Shown here: one piece after another, positions 1 to 12,155 of the stretch
Numbering within the stretch: position 1 is the first letter of the stretch
Layout: the number at the start of each line of letters is the position of its first letter
DNA from: Drechmeria coniospora
Taxonomy: Eukaryota; Ascomycota; Sordariomycetes; Hypocreales; Ophiocordycipitaceae
Assembly (NCBI RefSeq): GCF_001625195.1
Contig: NC_054390.1
Span: forward strand, 8,405,222-8,469,221
Direction of reading: 5' to 3'
Length of the DNA: 64,000 bases
Notes under the pieces: model-generated
The model's input: only the letters and a program-made list of their open reading frames with translations
Told to the model about the DNA's origin: nothing
The model's database searches: none
Position numbers and translations under genes: made by a program

Positions 1-3000
1 AGTTCGATCGGGCCCGTTCAACATGCACTTCCCAAGGCCACGACCATCTTCCTTGTTGGGACCAAGCATGCCGTCTGTTTCCGACAGGGCCGATGACTTG
101 GACGTGCGGAGCTTAGCGGCATGGCGGCATGCCTTGTCCGCCAGGTCAAGCTCCAAAGGGGTGACGAGCACCCGTGAGGGCCGTCGATCATGGCCAGGTC
201 TGGTTCGACATGGGGAAGCAACGCTCGAAGGGGCAGTCGGACCAGCGGGGCCTCAAGACGCTCGGCAACCGGTCTTGTGATGGCACGTCGGGTTGGCAAA
301 TGATTCGTCGCTGCAAGGCATGCACGAGGTCTCCGATCGGGCACGTCGAGGAAGCGCCGCTGCCGCCGCCGTGACTGGTGCCCATGTAGGTGCCGACATG
401 TCGTACTAGTATTGCTCTGAAGAAGCAGGGAGCATGATTCGCATACATGAACCCGTACGGAGTACACGTACAGTACTGCCAAGTGTACGTTGTACTGTAG
501 TTACTTGAATGTGCTTGTACATGTAAGTTCTGTACGAGTACTCCGTACCCCGTACTACCAGTCGCCTTTCAGTTTGCGCTCATTCCTACCTGCCTGCATC
601 GTCACACACCAACGTAGCAGCACACCGCAACTGTACTTGCAAGTAAGTACAAGTTCACCAACATCTAACAGCACAGCACGTAGGTGTACTTGTACCTAGT
701 ACTGCACCTGCAAGTCTTGCAAGTACTTGCTGGTAGTACGGAGAAATACAGTACAGGTGTATGTACAAGTATCTTCTCGCCTCCTTCCAGGGCAAGGGTG
801 GGGAAGCGACGACTGAAAGGCTGTCGGTCCCGGGGGGGGCAGGTGATGGTCCCGCTGGAATCCGATAGGACGGCCGGGGCAAGGGGCCCGAGTGCCAACT
901 CACAGCCGCTACGGCATCAACAAGGCTCGGGGACGCTGTCTGGCACGCTGGCATTGAAGCAAAGAGGAGCAAGGGAGAGATTGTGTGGGTGGTATTCGGG
1001 GCACAAGGTCACACTCTTCACCGTTGGTCGCCTGTCGACGAAACGAAAGGCTGCGGCCAACGGCGCTGGAGAGGCGAAAGTGCCCGGGCGAAAGCCTTTG
1101 TCTCTGCGGTTGGTGCGTGCCACATGGATTGGCTCACTGTGGCGTGGGCTCAGACCAGTGAGAGTGGGTTATCACGTTTCGATGACGTAACCGCGCTCGA
1201 TTGCCCCTGTCGACACTTCCGTTGCCCACGCCAAAGGGAAGGGGCGGGTGCAGCGCCCGCCATGCACCTGGCTGCACCTTGGCTGCAGCTGCCCTGCACC
1301 CCATGCGTCTTGTGCCTGCCCCGCCCAGGCCCAGGGGGGGATGCCTGGCCTGGCTCGGCTTGTCTGCCAGCCACTGCTCCTGCCAGCGTCGTGGGCGCGC
1401 GAGAAGAGACGACACTCGGGGTATCAACGAAGCTCCGGCCGCATCACCAACATCCACCTCTGCCGTCTTGCCTCTGTGTCTCCGCACTTTGACTCTCTGC
1501 CATGGGCCCTCGTACCGCTTTCCTCGACAAAGGCTGTGTTGAGATTTGCATCGACCCTTTCGGGCACCTCGTGTTGAACCTCGCCGTAGTGTACGACGGG
1601 ACGGCTTGGCATCGCGTACTAGCAGCGCCTACACCGTACTCCAAAGCAAACGGAGACGACTACGACTCGAGTAGAGCTTGCCTGGTCCCTGGCTGACTGG
1701 ATCGTAGCGGCAAAAAAATATAGCACTTACGAACAACTCGTACGAGTGCGTGCATGGTGCGGTGCCCGTCCAGGCACGGGGTAAATACAGTAACGGACAC
1801 GGCAAGTACATGTTGCACGCAAGGCACCTACTAAGTGCCAGAGTGCTTCCTGCACTAGGCCCCAACGAGAGGGTGAGAGACGGTCCCCCTATTCGGGCCA
1901 TCCATCTGTGTCGGCACCAAACAGCCGTTCAACCACTCTTCCCCACGCCGTGCCCTGCCAGTCCCAGACGCATCGATTGCGTGTCCCGCCGCGCAGGCAC
2001 CCTCCTCGGCATGCACTCCCAGAGAGGGGGTGTAGGATTGTCAGCTCACATCCGGCATCGAGAGCGGACGTGTTGGTGAAGCATGACCAAATTCTCCGTT
2101 CAACGTGCCTGCTTTGCCGTGACCGTCTGTCAATCTTCGACCCTACCAAGAGCCTCGGTCGAGCATCGACTTCGATCGGGACCAATCACGACTGCGGGTA
2201 CACCTTGCTTTTTGTTACGGTAAGCTGGTATCTCGACCAGTAAGCCTTCTGAAGTTATTGTGGCGAGTCACAATAGCTGCCATGTCACCATTTTGGTACC
2301 GTCGCGCAACGACCACCTCGGCCCAGCGACAAACAACTACCTCTACCTGGATGGCCATGGCTCTGGCTGCCTTGGTCACAAAGGTCTCCTGGCCGAATAG
2401 ACTATTCTGACTGCAGTAGGCCCTGCAATGATGAATGCTGCATCGCCATCTGGCGGTATTTCGACGATGAATACTATGGCTACTTTGGTGGCAGTAGCGG
2501 CCACTGCCACGATGGTTAATAGGCGCCATGTCTGCCCTGCTACAACGACAGTCGCCATGGCTGGTACAGTGACGCAACGACTACCAGTACATTGGTCGCC
2601 ATAATGCTCTGCCTCGATGCAACGACCGCCTTGGTCTGATAGACTATTCTGACGGCAGCAGGCCACGCAACGATGAATGTTCCATCGGCAGCACCCATCT
2701 TTTGGCACAGGTATATAAAGAGCCGCGGTCTCCCCTTGCTTCGGCTAGAGTAAATGAGTGCCACCACTTGACTTTTCAGGGACCAAGTGGTCTACCTCTA
2801 TCTTGTGACATCTTCCCTCGGCGACTCTGTCCTTCGCGACATGCTCCGTACTATACACCTAACTAACCTACATACATCTACTCCGTACAGAGTGCATACA
2901 GGTATCCCCTCCCCTTCGTCGGACCCCCCCCCCCCTCCTCCCCTCCCTCTCCCCCTACCCAGGGCACTAACTTGTCCTTGATCCAATAGTGCCGCCGCTT

Positions 3001-3620
3001 GTAGCTCGCCCCAACTCAACCGTCACGCAACAGGGTCGCATAGTAATTTCCCCACCGACGGCCCGCCGGGACCATTTCTCGAAACTCATCATCCACTGAC
3101 GTTGTTCGCCAGCACCTCCCACCCTCCACCACGCAACTCCGCCGACTCCATTCAACCAGTCCGCCAGCGCCAGCGCAGCGGCAGAGCCGTTCGTTCCTCC
3201 TCGTGTCGCCGCCCGAGACGAGCTTCCGCTCCGAACCTGCTGCTTCCAATCCACGACCGACCGGAACATGCGAATTCGAGGCCTCGCATTCGCCCGCAAA
3301 CCCTGAACCTGCCCTGTCTCGCTCTCGTTCCTTTGGCTTGCACCCGGGCCAGCCTGCTGCGGGAAGTCGATCGACGAGTGCTGTGCTTGCTTTCCGATTG
3401 AAACGATTCCACCTCGGCTGCCTCATCGGCCGTCATCTCGTCCGACGGATCCAATCCGTCATTTTCGCGTCCTCTCCACCGCGACCCGCTTTCCGCTCTC
3501 TGTGGCTTCCGACGCACTCATACGCACTACTCCTACGCACCCCTCTCCCGTGCTCGCTCTCTCACTTTTACCCCTCCCTTCCACCCGTCACTTTCGTGAC
3601 AAGCATACGGCATCGTCAGC
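1..3620. other. Gene-free left flank
   Basis: No open frame here resembles a protein I recognise. The stretch holds GTAC-rich islands at about 430-760 and 1610-1870, a degenerate internal repeat at about 2240-2760, a C run near 2926-2936, and the likely promoter and 5' leader of the phosphotransfer gene (about 3000-3620). Confidence 0.6.
2398..2697. repeat. Two degenerate direct copies of a short element
   Basis: A segment of about 58 bases beginning TAGACTATTCTGAC is present at about 2397-2455 and again, with scattered substitutions, at about 2639-2697. A related but more diverged copy, containing CACTATCCTGACGGCAG, lies near the other end of the window at about 62750-62810. The copies show no clear terminal repeats or target-site duplication, so the class of element is unknown. 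Confidence 0.45.
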
Positions 3621-4463
3621 ATGCCATCGTCCGACGATAGTGTTCGTAGCCGCCCGACCTGGTCCCTCTGCATGCCTCCACTGACGGCAGCTCCCAGACA
3701 GCGGCGTCGGCGCCGACGGCGGCAACCGACGACAGCATCGAGTTCCAGCTGGGGGACGCCGTCGACATGTCCACCTTTAACCAGATCCTCGAAATGGACG
3801 AGCCTGGCGATCACGAATTCAGCGCCTCCATCGTCTTTGGTTTCTTCGAGCAGGCCGAGGAGACGTTTGCCTCGATGGCGACGGCCCTGTGAGTGGACGA
3901 CCCCTCGACTCCCCGAATCGCGGCACACCACTAGACATGACGTACCCGCGCCCATTTCCATGCCCTTTTCCATGCCCTTTACCGTTCCCTTCCCGTTTCC
4001 TTTCCCGTTCCCTTTCCCGTTTCCTTTCCCGTTTCCTTTCCCGTTCCCTTTCCCGTTCCCTTTCCCGTTCGTTCTCCCTCCTTTCCCTCCTTTTCCGTGG
4101 CAAAGGCGGCCCTCTCGCTCCTCGCAAGCCATTTCTTGCCAAGCATCGGCGCAGCGGCTAATCCTTTGCTCGCCTCCGTCGCCGGTTAGAAAGGAAAAGG
4201 ACCTCGACCAGCTGTCCCAACTCGGTCACTTTCTGAAGGGTTCATCCGCCACCCTAGGCTTCGTCAAGGTGCGCGACGGCTGCGAGAAGATTCAGCGGTA
4301 CGGCAAGAACGAGAACGAGGACGGGTCCGAGGAACCCGACTCGGAACTCTGTCTGAAGCGGATCACGGAAGCCCTTGCCGTCGTCAGGACCGATTACAAG
4401 GATGTCGAGAAGAGGCTCAAGAAGTGCTTCGAGAACGAAAAGGACACCACAGCCGACGCATAA
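3621..4463 (+). CDS. YPD1: Histidine-containing phosphotransfer protein, Ypd1/Mpr1 type
   Basis: Three exons (3621-3641, 3698-3888, 4190-4463) give about 161 residues. The protein is the phosphorelay intermediate that passes phosphate from hybrid histidine kinases to response regulators such as Ssk1 and Skn7, in osmotic and oxidative stress signalling. The HPt helix reads LGHFLKGSSATLG with the phospho-accepting histidine at about residue 84, preceded by the family's FEQAEETF segment and followed by VRDGCEKIQRYG. Intron 2 (3889-4189, GTGAGT...TTAG) is well supported, because the frame passes cleanly from ATAL to KEKDLDQL. Intron 1 (3642-3697, donor GTTCGT) is inferred from frame: the downstream frame has a stop just upstream and the best ATG is at 3621. 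If that intron is wrong, translation could begin at the in-frame ATG of MSTFNQ near 3767. Intron 2 carries a pyrimidine-rich minisatellite. Confidence 0.9.
   Translation: MPSSDDSVRSRPTWSLCMPPLTAAPRQRRRRRRRQPTTASSSSWGTPSTCPPLTRSSKWTSLAITNSAPPSSLVSSSRPRRRLPRWRRPCEWTTPRLPESRHTTRHDVPAPISMPFSMPFTVPFPFPFPFPFPFPFPFPFPFPFPFPFPFVLPPFPPFPWQRRPSRSSQAISCQASAQRLILCSPPSPVRKEKDLDQLSQLGHFLKGSSATLGFVKVRDGCEKIQRYGKNENEDGSEEPDSELCLKRITEALAVVRTDYKDVEKRLKKCFENEKDTTADA
3953..4080 (+). repeat. Pyrimidine minisatellite in YPD1 intron 2
   Basis: Imperfect tandem copies of a roughly 12-base unit, CCTTTCCCGTTT with a CCCTTTCCCGTT variant, fill the middle of the 301-nt intron. On the coding strand the tract is almost purely C and T. 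All three sense frames stay open through it, which produces spurious Phe-Pro ORFs here and Arg-Glu/Gly-Lys ORFs on the other strand. Confidence 0.9.
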
Positions 4464-5992
4464 TGGCCCGCCACCGAATGGCAACGGTCGCCAAGCCGGG
4501 CACGAGTTCGGATCGCTGACCCGCATCGTGCTCCCTGCAACCAGGGCGGCGACGACGGGAGGCTTTCATCAATGGCTCGAGGGAAGGAAGCGAGGGAACC
4601 CGTGCGGCGATTCTCGACTTGGCCACCGTTTGCACGATTATTCGACTTGCCATCACCACCCCACTCGACTCATGCGTCGGAGACGTTGGATGGGGGCCGA
4701 GGCGCGGAACGAGTTCTGACAACGGCCGTCGCGGGAGGACGTCGGCAAGCCGTAGCCACTGGGCTTCGCTTGGACATTTGCGACGGACGACGGTGTCGTG
4801 TGCCGGTGCCGCCGCTGCCGCAGGACCAGTCGCTCACCCGCACAAGTGGTCTTGTGCCCTTTTTCGTTTCTCTCTCCCCCCTCCCCCCCAAAAATGCTGT
4901 TACGAGCGAGAGGGCGTTGGAGAAGTGGGAGGTTGCGGTCGTTTGGGTCATGCATTAGCGGTCGTACTAATATACCAACCAAGAAATTGGGGGTCGTTGT
5001 CTTGTATGCTTTACAACAACGCGATGGATTTTTCCTTCCTCATCGTGTTGTTGCTGTCGTCGTCGGAGTCGTCGTCGATTATTCCCCTTCTTATCTGCCT
5101 GTTTCGCCTCGAAGAAATGTCTTCCTCGGGCGGTTCGAGCAAACTGACGCAGGTGATTGTCTAGCAACTGCTGTCATATGCGTATGAAAGAGCCGCACAC
5201 TGTACACGTACTGTTCCCAGCGAGGCGTCCACCATGGTCTCGCGCGGGGACGGCCATCAGCTGACTGCGAGCAGCTGTGTCCCGAAAGGCGAAGTACTTA
5301 CAGGCGACCAAGTACTTAGTTGGAGCCTTTTGGGGGGACGGTAATAATTACACCTACCCACGGAGTACAAGTGAGGAGGACGTGGAATATTGTTCCCTAT
5401 TTACTTCGGGTTCGAGCACGTTGCACCAAGAATATTAACGCTTACGACCTACATGTATTACTAAATACCTGCAAAATACATGCATGCGAGTTGCATGTGT
5501 ACTGTATTCTCCCAGGTAGGTACTTGTCGGGATGCAGTTAATATGCCTACTAACCTTGGCGCAAACGGGTACGTCACAGTGTGCTAATTGCTACCTAGTA
5601 TTAATACCTACTAGGTACTAATCCAAGGGCTAGCGTTCTGTACCTGGCGCAACTGTACTGCAATATTAGTGCAGGTATGCAGCACTTACTGTACGTACGC
5701 ATACTTACCTGAACTGTACTGTCCAGGCTACAGTACATATTACAGTGCAGCACGTGCAAGTACAGCAAGTACAAGTACAAATACGTCGCTCGCTGGTTGG
5801 TTATCCTGGGAGACTCTACCATCCCAGCTCGAGCCAAAGTAGTCAAACCGTCAGGAAGGGGTTCGTCTTCGCCTGCCAACAACCTCTACGATCTTTGGGA
5901 TATGATGCAAACGAATTAGTTGAGCACCAAGCTTGTGTCAAAACGGAGAAAGACAGGTTACGGAGCAGACGCAGACGAGACGGACGGTGGCC
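4464..5992. other. Intergenic, YPD1 to 2H protein
   Basis: No supported gene. The first 700 bases are probably the YPD1 3' UTR and flank. From about 5190 to 5770 the sequence becomes AT-richer, with many GTAC, TACTTGC and ACATGCA words, and likely contains the promoter of the next gene. Confidence 0.5.
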
Positions 5993-6733
5993 ATGCCACC
6001 ACCAACGCATTTCCTGTGCATCCCTCTGTCGTCGCCGTCGCTCGCCCGAAGCTGGGCATCCTTCCGGGCCGATGTCGCGGGCACCGAGGCCTACGGGGTA
6101 CCCGAGGACGCGGTGCGACCGCTGGGCACGCTCCATCTGACTCTGGGCGTCATGCGGCTGGAGCGGGACAGCCTGGCGCGGGCGGTGGAGGTGCTCGAGG
6201 GCCTGCGCCCGCGGGAGGTGCTCGAGGCGCTGCGGGCAGAGCGGCGGCCGTCGTCGTCCAACTCCTTGTCATTTTCGGCCTCCTCGTCCGCTTCGTCCTC
6301 GTCGAGCGGGACGCTGCGGCTGCCGGTGACGATGCGCGGCCTGCACGCCATGCCAGCGGCGTCGAGGGCGACGGTGCTCTACGCGCCGCCAGCCGACGGA
6401 GAGGGCCTGCTCCGTGGCTTTTGCGACCGGCTCCGCGCCTCCTTTCTGTCCTCCGGCCTCATGGTGAAGGAGGATCGGCCGCTGCTGCTGCACGCCACCG
6501 TCGTGAACACGATATACTCCAAGGCGGGGCCGAAGGGAGGCCGGGGCGGGAGAGGGAGGAATCGTCCGAGGCTGGTCATGGATGCGCGGGAGCTGCTGCG
6601 TCGGTACGACGATCACATTTGGGCCGAGGACCTGACCGTCACCAAGATTGCCCTCTGCCGGATGGGCGCAAAGGCCGTCGAGGGAAGCGATGGGGACCAG
6701 GCCTATGAGGTCGAGGCCGAGACTGAGATGTGA
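5993..6733 (+). CDS. AKAP7/ASCC1-like 2H phosphoesterase-fold protein
   Basis: A single exon of 246 residues. The first ATG in frame (5993) puts PPPTHFLCIPLSS at the N-terminus, where the AKAP7 nuclear-localisation-type domain of eukaryotic 2H (LigT/2'-5' RNA ligase-like) proteins begins. Both signature motifs are visible: HLT at about residues 48-50 and HAT at 167-169. The catalytic H-x-T pair is therefore intact. A Ser-rich insert (about residues 86-106) separates the two halves. Relatives include ASCC1, which acts with the ASC-1 complex in transcription and alkylation repair, and AKAP7. Whether the fungal member has phosphodiesterase activity or only binds RNA is unknown to me. Very high third-position GC supports coding. 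Confidence 0.8.
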   Translation: MPPPTHFLCIPLSSPSLARSWASFRADVAGTEAYGVPEDAVRPLGTLHLTLGVMRLERDSLARAVEVLEGLRPREVLEALRAERRPSSSNSLSFSASSSASSSSSGTLRLPVTMRGLHAMPAASRATVLYAPPADGEGLLRGFCDRLRASFLSSGLMVKEDRPLLLHATVVNTIYSKAGPKGGRGGRGRNRPRLVMDARELLRRYDDHIWAEDLTVTKIALCRMGAKAVEGSDGDQAYEVEAETEM

Positions 6734-7538
6734 CATCGGATCATGGTTGGTCATCGGATGGCGCTCCTGTCCATGCTAAAGCTGCTGCCTGGAGGGACCC
6801 CGAGAGGTTGCGAGAGAGGCCGCCACCCCCCGCTCTCGAGGTCGCTTTCGCCCAGGCACGAGGCTTCGGTGACACGCTGATACTTTCGTTTCCCACGGAA
6901 GAAAATAATGTACTGATCGTGGATGCTAGCTAAAGGAAAGTCAAGGTTGCCTGCTTATGTGCACGGCTGGTGAATATCACGGGGAGGTTGGATATCGTTC
7001 ATCAAGATCAAAGCCCGCCACTCCATCCGCCTCCTGGCCCAAGCACCCGACCCCACTATAATTGATGGTGCCTGCACGCTGGCGGAGACGAGCAACAACG
7101 TCGTTCGTTCCTGCCGAGCTCACTCTCACCCATCATAGCAGCAGGCAGGTGCGCAAACCCCACCCTCGACGGCACCTGCTTCACGACGCAATTGACTTCG
7201 CTTGCCCTCATCCACCATTAAACGAGCACAAATCAATTTCTTTCACCTCCACCACATCAGGCAGGCATCCGCCGACGGCCGCGAGAAGGCCAGTTGATTC
7301 TTCGCTCTGCCTTGGCCTCGTTCGTCGTGCTGGCCATCGACCAGCCCGCCTCACCGCCGGGTTCGGTTTTCAGCTCAGCCATGATGCCATGATGCCGAGC
7401 CGGCGTCTCATGAGCTGTGACCAAGACGTCGACGTCCAACGAACCTGACGACACCGCTCACGGCACACACTTCGTAGCCTACCCACAACCCATATCGACG
7501 CGCGGCCCGATCGCCGCGCGGAAGTTCGCCAGCTGGCC
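6734..7538. other. Intergenic / 5' leader
   Basis: An 800-base gap between two genes on the same strand. The second half (7060-7538) is GC-rich and CT-rich and probably contains the promoter and leader of the coiled-coil gene. Several upstream ATGs (for example near 7381-7390) precede the chosen start and could be short upstream ORFs. Confidence 0.4.
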
Positions 7539-9212
7539 ATGCATACGCCGCCCGAGAAACGCCGCGGCGGATCCCATGCCATTCGTACCGGCCCGGCACA
7601 CGTACACCGCCAGAGTGGCAGCTCTCACAACGCCCACGGCGCCGGCGGCAACCTCCCGACTCCGCCGCCCCGCGCCGCCGTCGTCAACGGCAATGTCGTC
7701 GCCGGTGCCGACGGTGCCCACGACGGTGCCGGCAGCGGCAACGGCGCTGGGGGAGGCAACGGCAACGGTGCTTCGGGAGGACCCTCCATGTCGGACCGGA
7801 GAGATAAGGAAAAGGACAAGGAAAAGGAAAAGGACAAGGACGGTGGCGGCCGCGCGAGCTCGGGAATCGGCCGCACCGGCAGCAGCGCCAAAGGCAGGAG
7901 CCGCTTCGATGCGCTGCTGCGGGAGAAGAACGAGCAGATTGCGCTCCTCGAAAAGGACAAGAACGACATGGAGCGCGAGTTCCAGCGCGCTCTTGACCAG
8001 CTCAGCCAGAGCGAGAGCGAGACGGCCACCTTCTGGCAGTCCAAACACAGCGCCCTGAATCAGCAGTTCCTCCGCACCGACACCGAGCTCCGCCTGCTGC
8101 GTGCCGAGGTTGACCTGCGTGACGGCGAGCGCGATGAGCTCCGTCGCGGCTGGGAGGTGCTGCGTCGTGAGCTCGGTGAGCGAGACGAGGAGATCAGGAG
8201 CCTCCGCGCCCAGATCCGTGGCCTCAAGGACTTTGTCAGCACAAGTACGCGCGCCCAAGGCCAGACGACCGACGAGGTCTTTGGCGACGGCATGACGAGG
8301 TTGGGCAACCGCCTGCAGAACTGGGTCATCGTGCACTTTCGCAAAGCGAAGCTTGGTGAGTCGACCCCCCACCCCTGCCCGACCTCTGTCCTGGTCTAGC
8401 CGGTGCTGACCCCGGCCCAGCAGACTTGTCCGACGTCGATGATGCAACGCTGGCGGAGCTGGGCGAGCTGGTGCCCATGTATGAGGAGCTCGTCGACTCG
8501 GCCAAAGTACACCTGCTGCAGTCCATCGTATCCCGCATCTTGGTGGATATGGTCTTTGACGCCTACTTTGTCGGCCTGTCGGAGGAGCAGACGCGGCACG
8601 TTAGGCAGATGGAAGGCCTGCTCTCATCGTTCGGTATGTTGCGTGCATTTACAAGAAGATCCTGCCATGTCGTCCTCGGCACGCATGGCTGACATGTCCC
8701 AAGCCGTCCCCGACGAGGCCATCAATCAGTGGCGCTCGTCCACCCTCGAGCTCCTCCGCCACGAGGCCCCCGAACCCCTACACGCGGGCACGAGCAAGTG
8801 CGTCGAGTCGGTCATCGCCCGCGCCAACCGCATCCTCGACGCCATCACCGTTGCCTCCTCCGCCGACGCTCCACCGACGTCGTCGGCATCAAAACCACGC
8901 CCGGGGTCCGACGCACGCGACGCGGCGCTGCGTGTCCTCGTGAGCAACTCGGTGGAGCTTGCCCGCTTGCTCGTCGTGCAGAGGGCTGTCCTGCGGGTGC
9001 ACATGCCTGTTGTGCTACCCCACCAGCAGGTGCTGTTCGAACCGGAGTCCATGGAAGACATTGGCGGCGAGGACGAGGACGCCCTGGCGAGGAGAGAGAT
9101 CCTGTGCGTTGTCTTTCCCGCCGTGATCAAGAACGGGGACGAAAATGGCGGCCAGATGCAATTTCGGAACGTCATTGCCAAGGCCAAGGTGCTGTGCAGT
9201 CCAGGGCTATGA
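7539..9212 (+). CDS. Conserved fungal coiled-coil protein of unknown function
   Basis: Three exons (7539-8355, 8421-8633, 8704-9212) give about 512 residues. The introns are 65 and 70 nt, with GTGAGT and GTATGT donors and CTGAC branch sites before AG, and the frames join cleanly. The N-terminal 85 residues are low-complexity and Gly/Asn-rich, followed by a Lys/Glu/Asp repeat (KDKEKEKDKD). A long heptad-like segment follows (RFDALLREKNEQIALLEKD to about residue 240), predicted to be coiled coil. The C-terminal half (from DLSDVDDATLAEL onward) is globular and helical, and ends in an acidic segment and AKVLCSPGL. I do not recognise a catalytic motif. Its architecture suggests a scaffold or adaptor. 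The start is the first ATG in the open frame; an upstream exon cannot be excluded. Confidence 0.8.
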
Positions 9213-11321
9213 CCACGAGCTGTCTGTCCGAGACACGACAGCGCATATCGCACTGCACCTCTGGGTTCTTTTCGCCAAGATCTACGCTCAAGCATCCGCG
9301 CCTATGGTGCACTCTCACCTACCAGCGGGTCGGGTGTTGGGTGACGGAGGCGGTTACGCGGGGTTACATGGCATGGGCATCTGCGAGACCACCAACCGCG
9401 AGGCCGAGGACCACCTTTTGTACCTGGCCGGTGCGTCCTGAAACTACGACAACAACGTTCCCGTTTTTCCATTGCCCAGATGAATAGTCGGCCGGACGAC
9501 CACGCTGTACTCCCGGACCATCATGCCGACCGTTTGGTGCCCCATCCGCCAGGTTGCTCAATATCAGACCATTTCATGCCCTAGCTTCCGAGTGGAGACG
9601 AGCGAGGCCATGGCCTCTCACCGGTGACGGAGCACACGGGATAGTCTCTCGCGAACCGCATATCGGGCTCGTGTGGATGCGGGCGAAAGCAGCCCAGCTT
9701 AAAGTGAATATAATTCGACATGATTGATGGGTACTTGGACCTGCCGGCCATGCATGATATTGCTAGGCAACAGCATCATGAAGCGTCGCCAGCACTACGA
9801 GTTCCGCGTGACGTGCCGTTCGGTACTAGCAGCGAGTAGCAGGTGCAAGAAATCTCACGGTAATTACCGGTTTGGTTGGGCCTCGGGTGTTACGTACAAT
9901 GGAGCTGCTCGTCAACGCCATGGTTCGGTGGCTGCTTATGGAATGGGTTCCTGTTGTGAGGTGTAGATCGACTAGGGATGTGGGCTGCGGAAGCGTGTAA
10001 GTGCAATCGAAGCAAATCTTCTTCAGCCGTCCATATGCTGGGAAATGGTACCATCGCAGGGTTCGTATGCTGAGCCTCATATTTCCGACTTGGTCGGTCC
10101 CTCGCTTGCCACAGCTCTCCTCCACGCCGTCGGCTGCAGCTCTCGAGCTCAGCGACGGTCGTGAGTGGCTGCCTCCTCCGGAGCGGGTGCCATCAATCCA
10201 CCGTGTATTCGTGCACACACGCCTCTATGCAACTCAAACGAAGGCGACTGGGGCACCTTCCGGCCATCTGCTCCCCTGTCATGGCATGGCGATTCTCCAA
10301 TCGGCCATCAATAAGGTCAAGTAAGGTCATGTGTTGATGACATGCAGGGAACAATGCGACCAGCCCGTGACATTCTCGGTGAAGTTGGTACGCATGATTC
10401 GTATGCTTCTCTTCAGCATCAGATACCGTCACCTTCGGATTGGTGGCACAGGCGTAACTTCAGCGCCGGTCCCGTCTCGATGCAAAGCTCGCGGCATGCC
10501 GTCCGCTCCGTCCGCTTTCCTTCCTTTTGCACGCCGCATCAGCGGCAACCAGTAATTTTGGCGCCAGGAAGCTCCCGTGGAGACGCTCTCCGGGTGATGC
10601 TCTGGAGCATTTGCAGGGGTGTCGTGCGTTTCCTGCAAGCCAAGATAGCGAACTGCCCAATACCGGCTCGAATCAACACTCCATGCGGATGCGTCCATAC
10701 CGTTGTTAGTTCACTGTCCACAACGATGCATGCAGAGGTAGAGTCGCCGCGTGGTCAAACTGCTTGAGCGGGACGGCTTGTTGATTTGTCCAGAAAGCCA
10801 GCAGCAGATAAGTCGCCATTGCTGCTCAACTTCCACGCCCCTCCCTTCTCCAACCTATGCCCATTCAAACGCAACACCGAACACGGCCCAGGCCAAGTTT
10901 TTATCGTGCGAGATTCTCGAATCCAGTTGTCGCTGCCACATAGCTCTATTCTCCATCGACCCATCGGTAGACATCCGCCCTTTTCGGCTGTGTCGACCTT
11001 TGTCAAGGTCGGCTTCCGCATCTGGTGGCGGCGAGGGTTGCTTGGGCATCCAGCGACTCCAGCACTGGTAAGCAAGCTGTCAGGCATCCGCCTTTCCTGT
11101 CCAAGGGACATGACGGCGACGAAATCAGCTAACAGATGCTGCCCTGGATTCTCAGTCCTCGCGGCAAATCTGCTTGATCTCCGACGAGGCGTCCTCGACC
11201 TGTCGTCTCCGGCACTGCTTCTCTTCGATTTGCACACCCTGGGTCAGCTCCCCTTCAATTCCTTTGCCAACGTTGGCTCCGGCCTTTGGTTGGTGCGCAG
11301 TACTGTCGGACTGCTTCCACT
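9213..11321. other. Intergenic
   Basis: A 2.1 kb gap between two + strand genes. Open frames exist on both strands, but none has family-like composition or a splice pattern I trust. About 10750-11321 is likely the promoter and leader of the next gene. Confidence 0.45.
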
Positions 11322-12155
11322 ATGTCGAGTTCACTCGTGCCGGAGGAGATCAATAGGTTCTTGGCCGACGTGCATCGGAACCGTAACGGAACATCTCGAT
11401 ATCGCACATCCGATACGACGGTACCGTTTGTCGCACCTCCCGGTCAGTACTATGCGTCCGAGATCCTACTGTCAGAAACAGGATCACGAGGTCGAGGCGC
11501 CGGCGTCCGGCGTCCGACGTCAAAGGGCAGCAGTGCGACCGAGTGGACGACGGTTTTCGATGACACGGACGGCTATTCGGTCTACTCGGCGTCCACTGCG
11601 CCACTGCCATACGGTCCCGAGCCACTGCATCTTCGGCGACCACCCGTGACGGACACGATCCCGTCGTGGCTTCCTTGCGAGTTTCGACGGCTATCGGGCT
11701 GCCAAGAGAATTTCGGGCTCGACGAGACGGATGAGTGGATCGAGCACATCACGTCGGACCATCTGGCAGGTGAATGTCCGATGTACAGTATCTGCTGGTT
11801 CTGCGACGATGCTAGGTTCGCGTCCGCGTCCGCACATGCCGTGGACAAGGTGAAGGCATTCCGGGCTCGCATGTATCACGTCGCGAACCACTTCCGCAAC
11901 GGTATGGTGGCAGCCGATATCCGGCCAGACTTTTGGTATCTAGACCACCTCCACCTTCGGGGCTTGATCGACGAGAGAGCTTTCCAGCTGGCCGCGCAGC
12001 AGAGCGAGTCGGTACCGCAACCTCGAGATGTCATTTTCGCGGACCAGCCAGTCCGCACCAGGGCACGAAGCGAGGTATATAACGAGACGCGCAGTCGGCA
12101 TGGCCATCAACGGGAAACGTACCGGCGACCTCGCATGCAAGGCATCTCCGAGTGA
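11322..12155 (+). CDS. Conserved fungal hypothetical protein with a Cys/His cluster
   Basis: A single exon of 277 residues starting MSSSLVPEEIN; the open frame runs 36 bases further upstream, but without strong support. The first 110 residues are disordered and Ser/Thr/Arg-rich. The C-terminal half contains LPCEFRRLSGC, WIEHITSDHL, CWFCDD and RMYHVANHF. The spacing of Cys, Trp and His resembles a family of Pezizomycotina proteins in which one or two divergent C2H2-like units bear paired Cys and a distal H-x3-H. Metal binding is an inference. I know no function for this family, and neighbouring genes give no hint. Confidence 0.75.
   Translation: MSSSLVPEEINRFLADVHRNRNGTSRYRTSDTTVPFVAPPGQYYASEILLSETGSRGRGAGVRRPTSKGSSATEWTTVFDDTDGYSVYSASTAPLPYGPEPLHLRRPPVTDTIPSWLPCEFRRLSGCQENFGLDETDEWIEHITSDHLAGECPMYSICWFCDDARFASASAHAVDKVKAFRARMYHVANHFRNGMVAADIRPDFWYLDHLHLRGLIDERAFQLAAQQSESVPQPRDVIFADQPVRTRARSEVYNETRSRHGHQRETYRRPRMQGISE

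Noticed and set aside
3533..4132. 199-residue minus-strand ORF with Gly-Asn-Gly-Lys repeats
   Set aside because: It is antisense to the YPD1 intron minisatellite and exon, and has no domain of its own.
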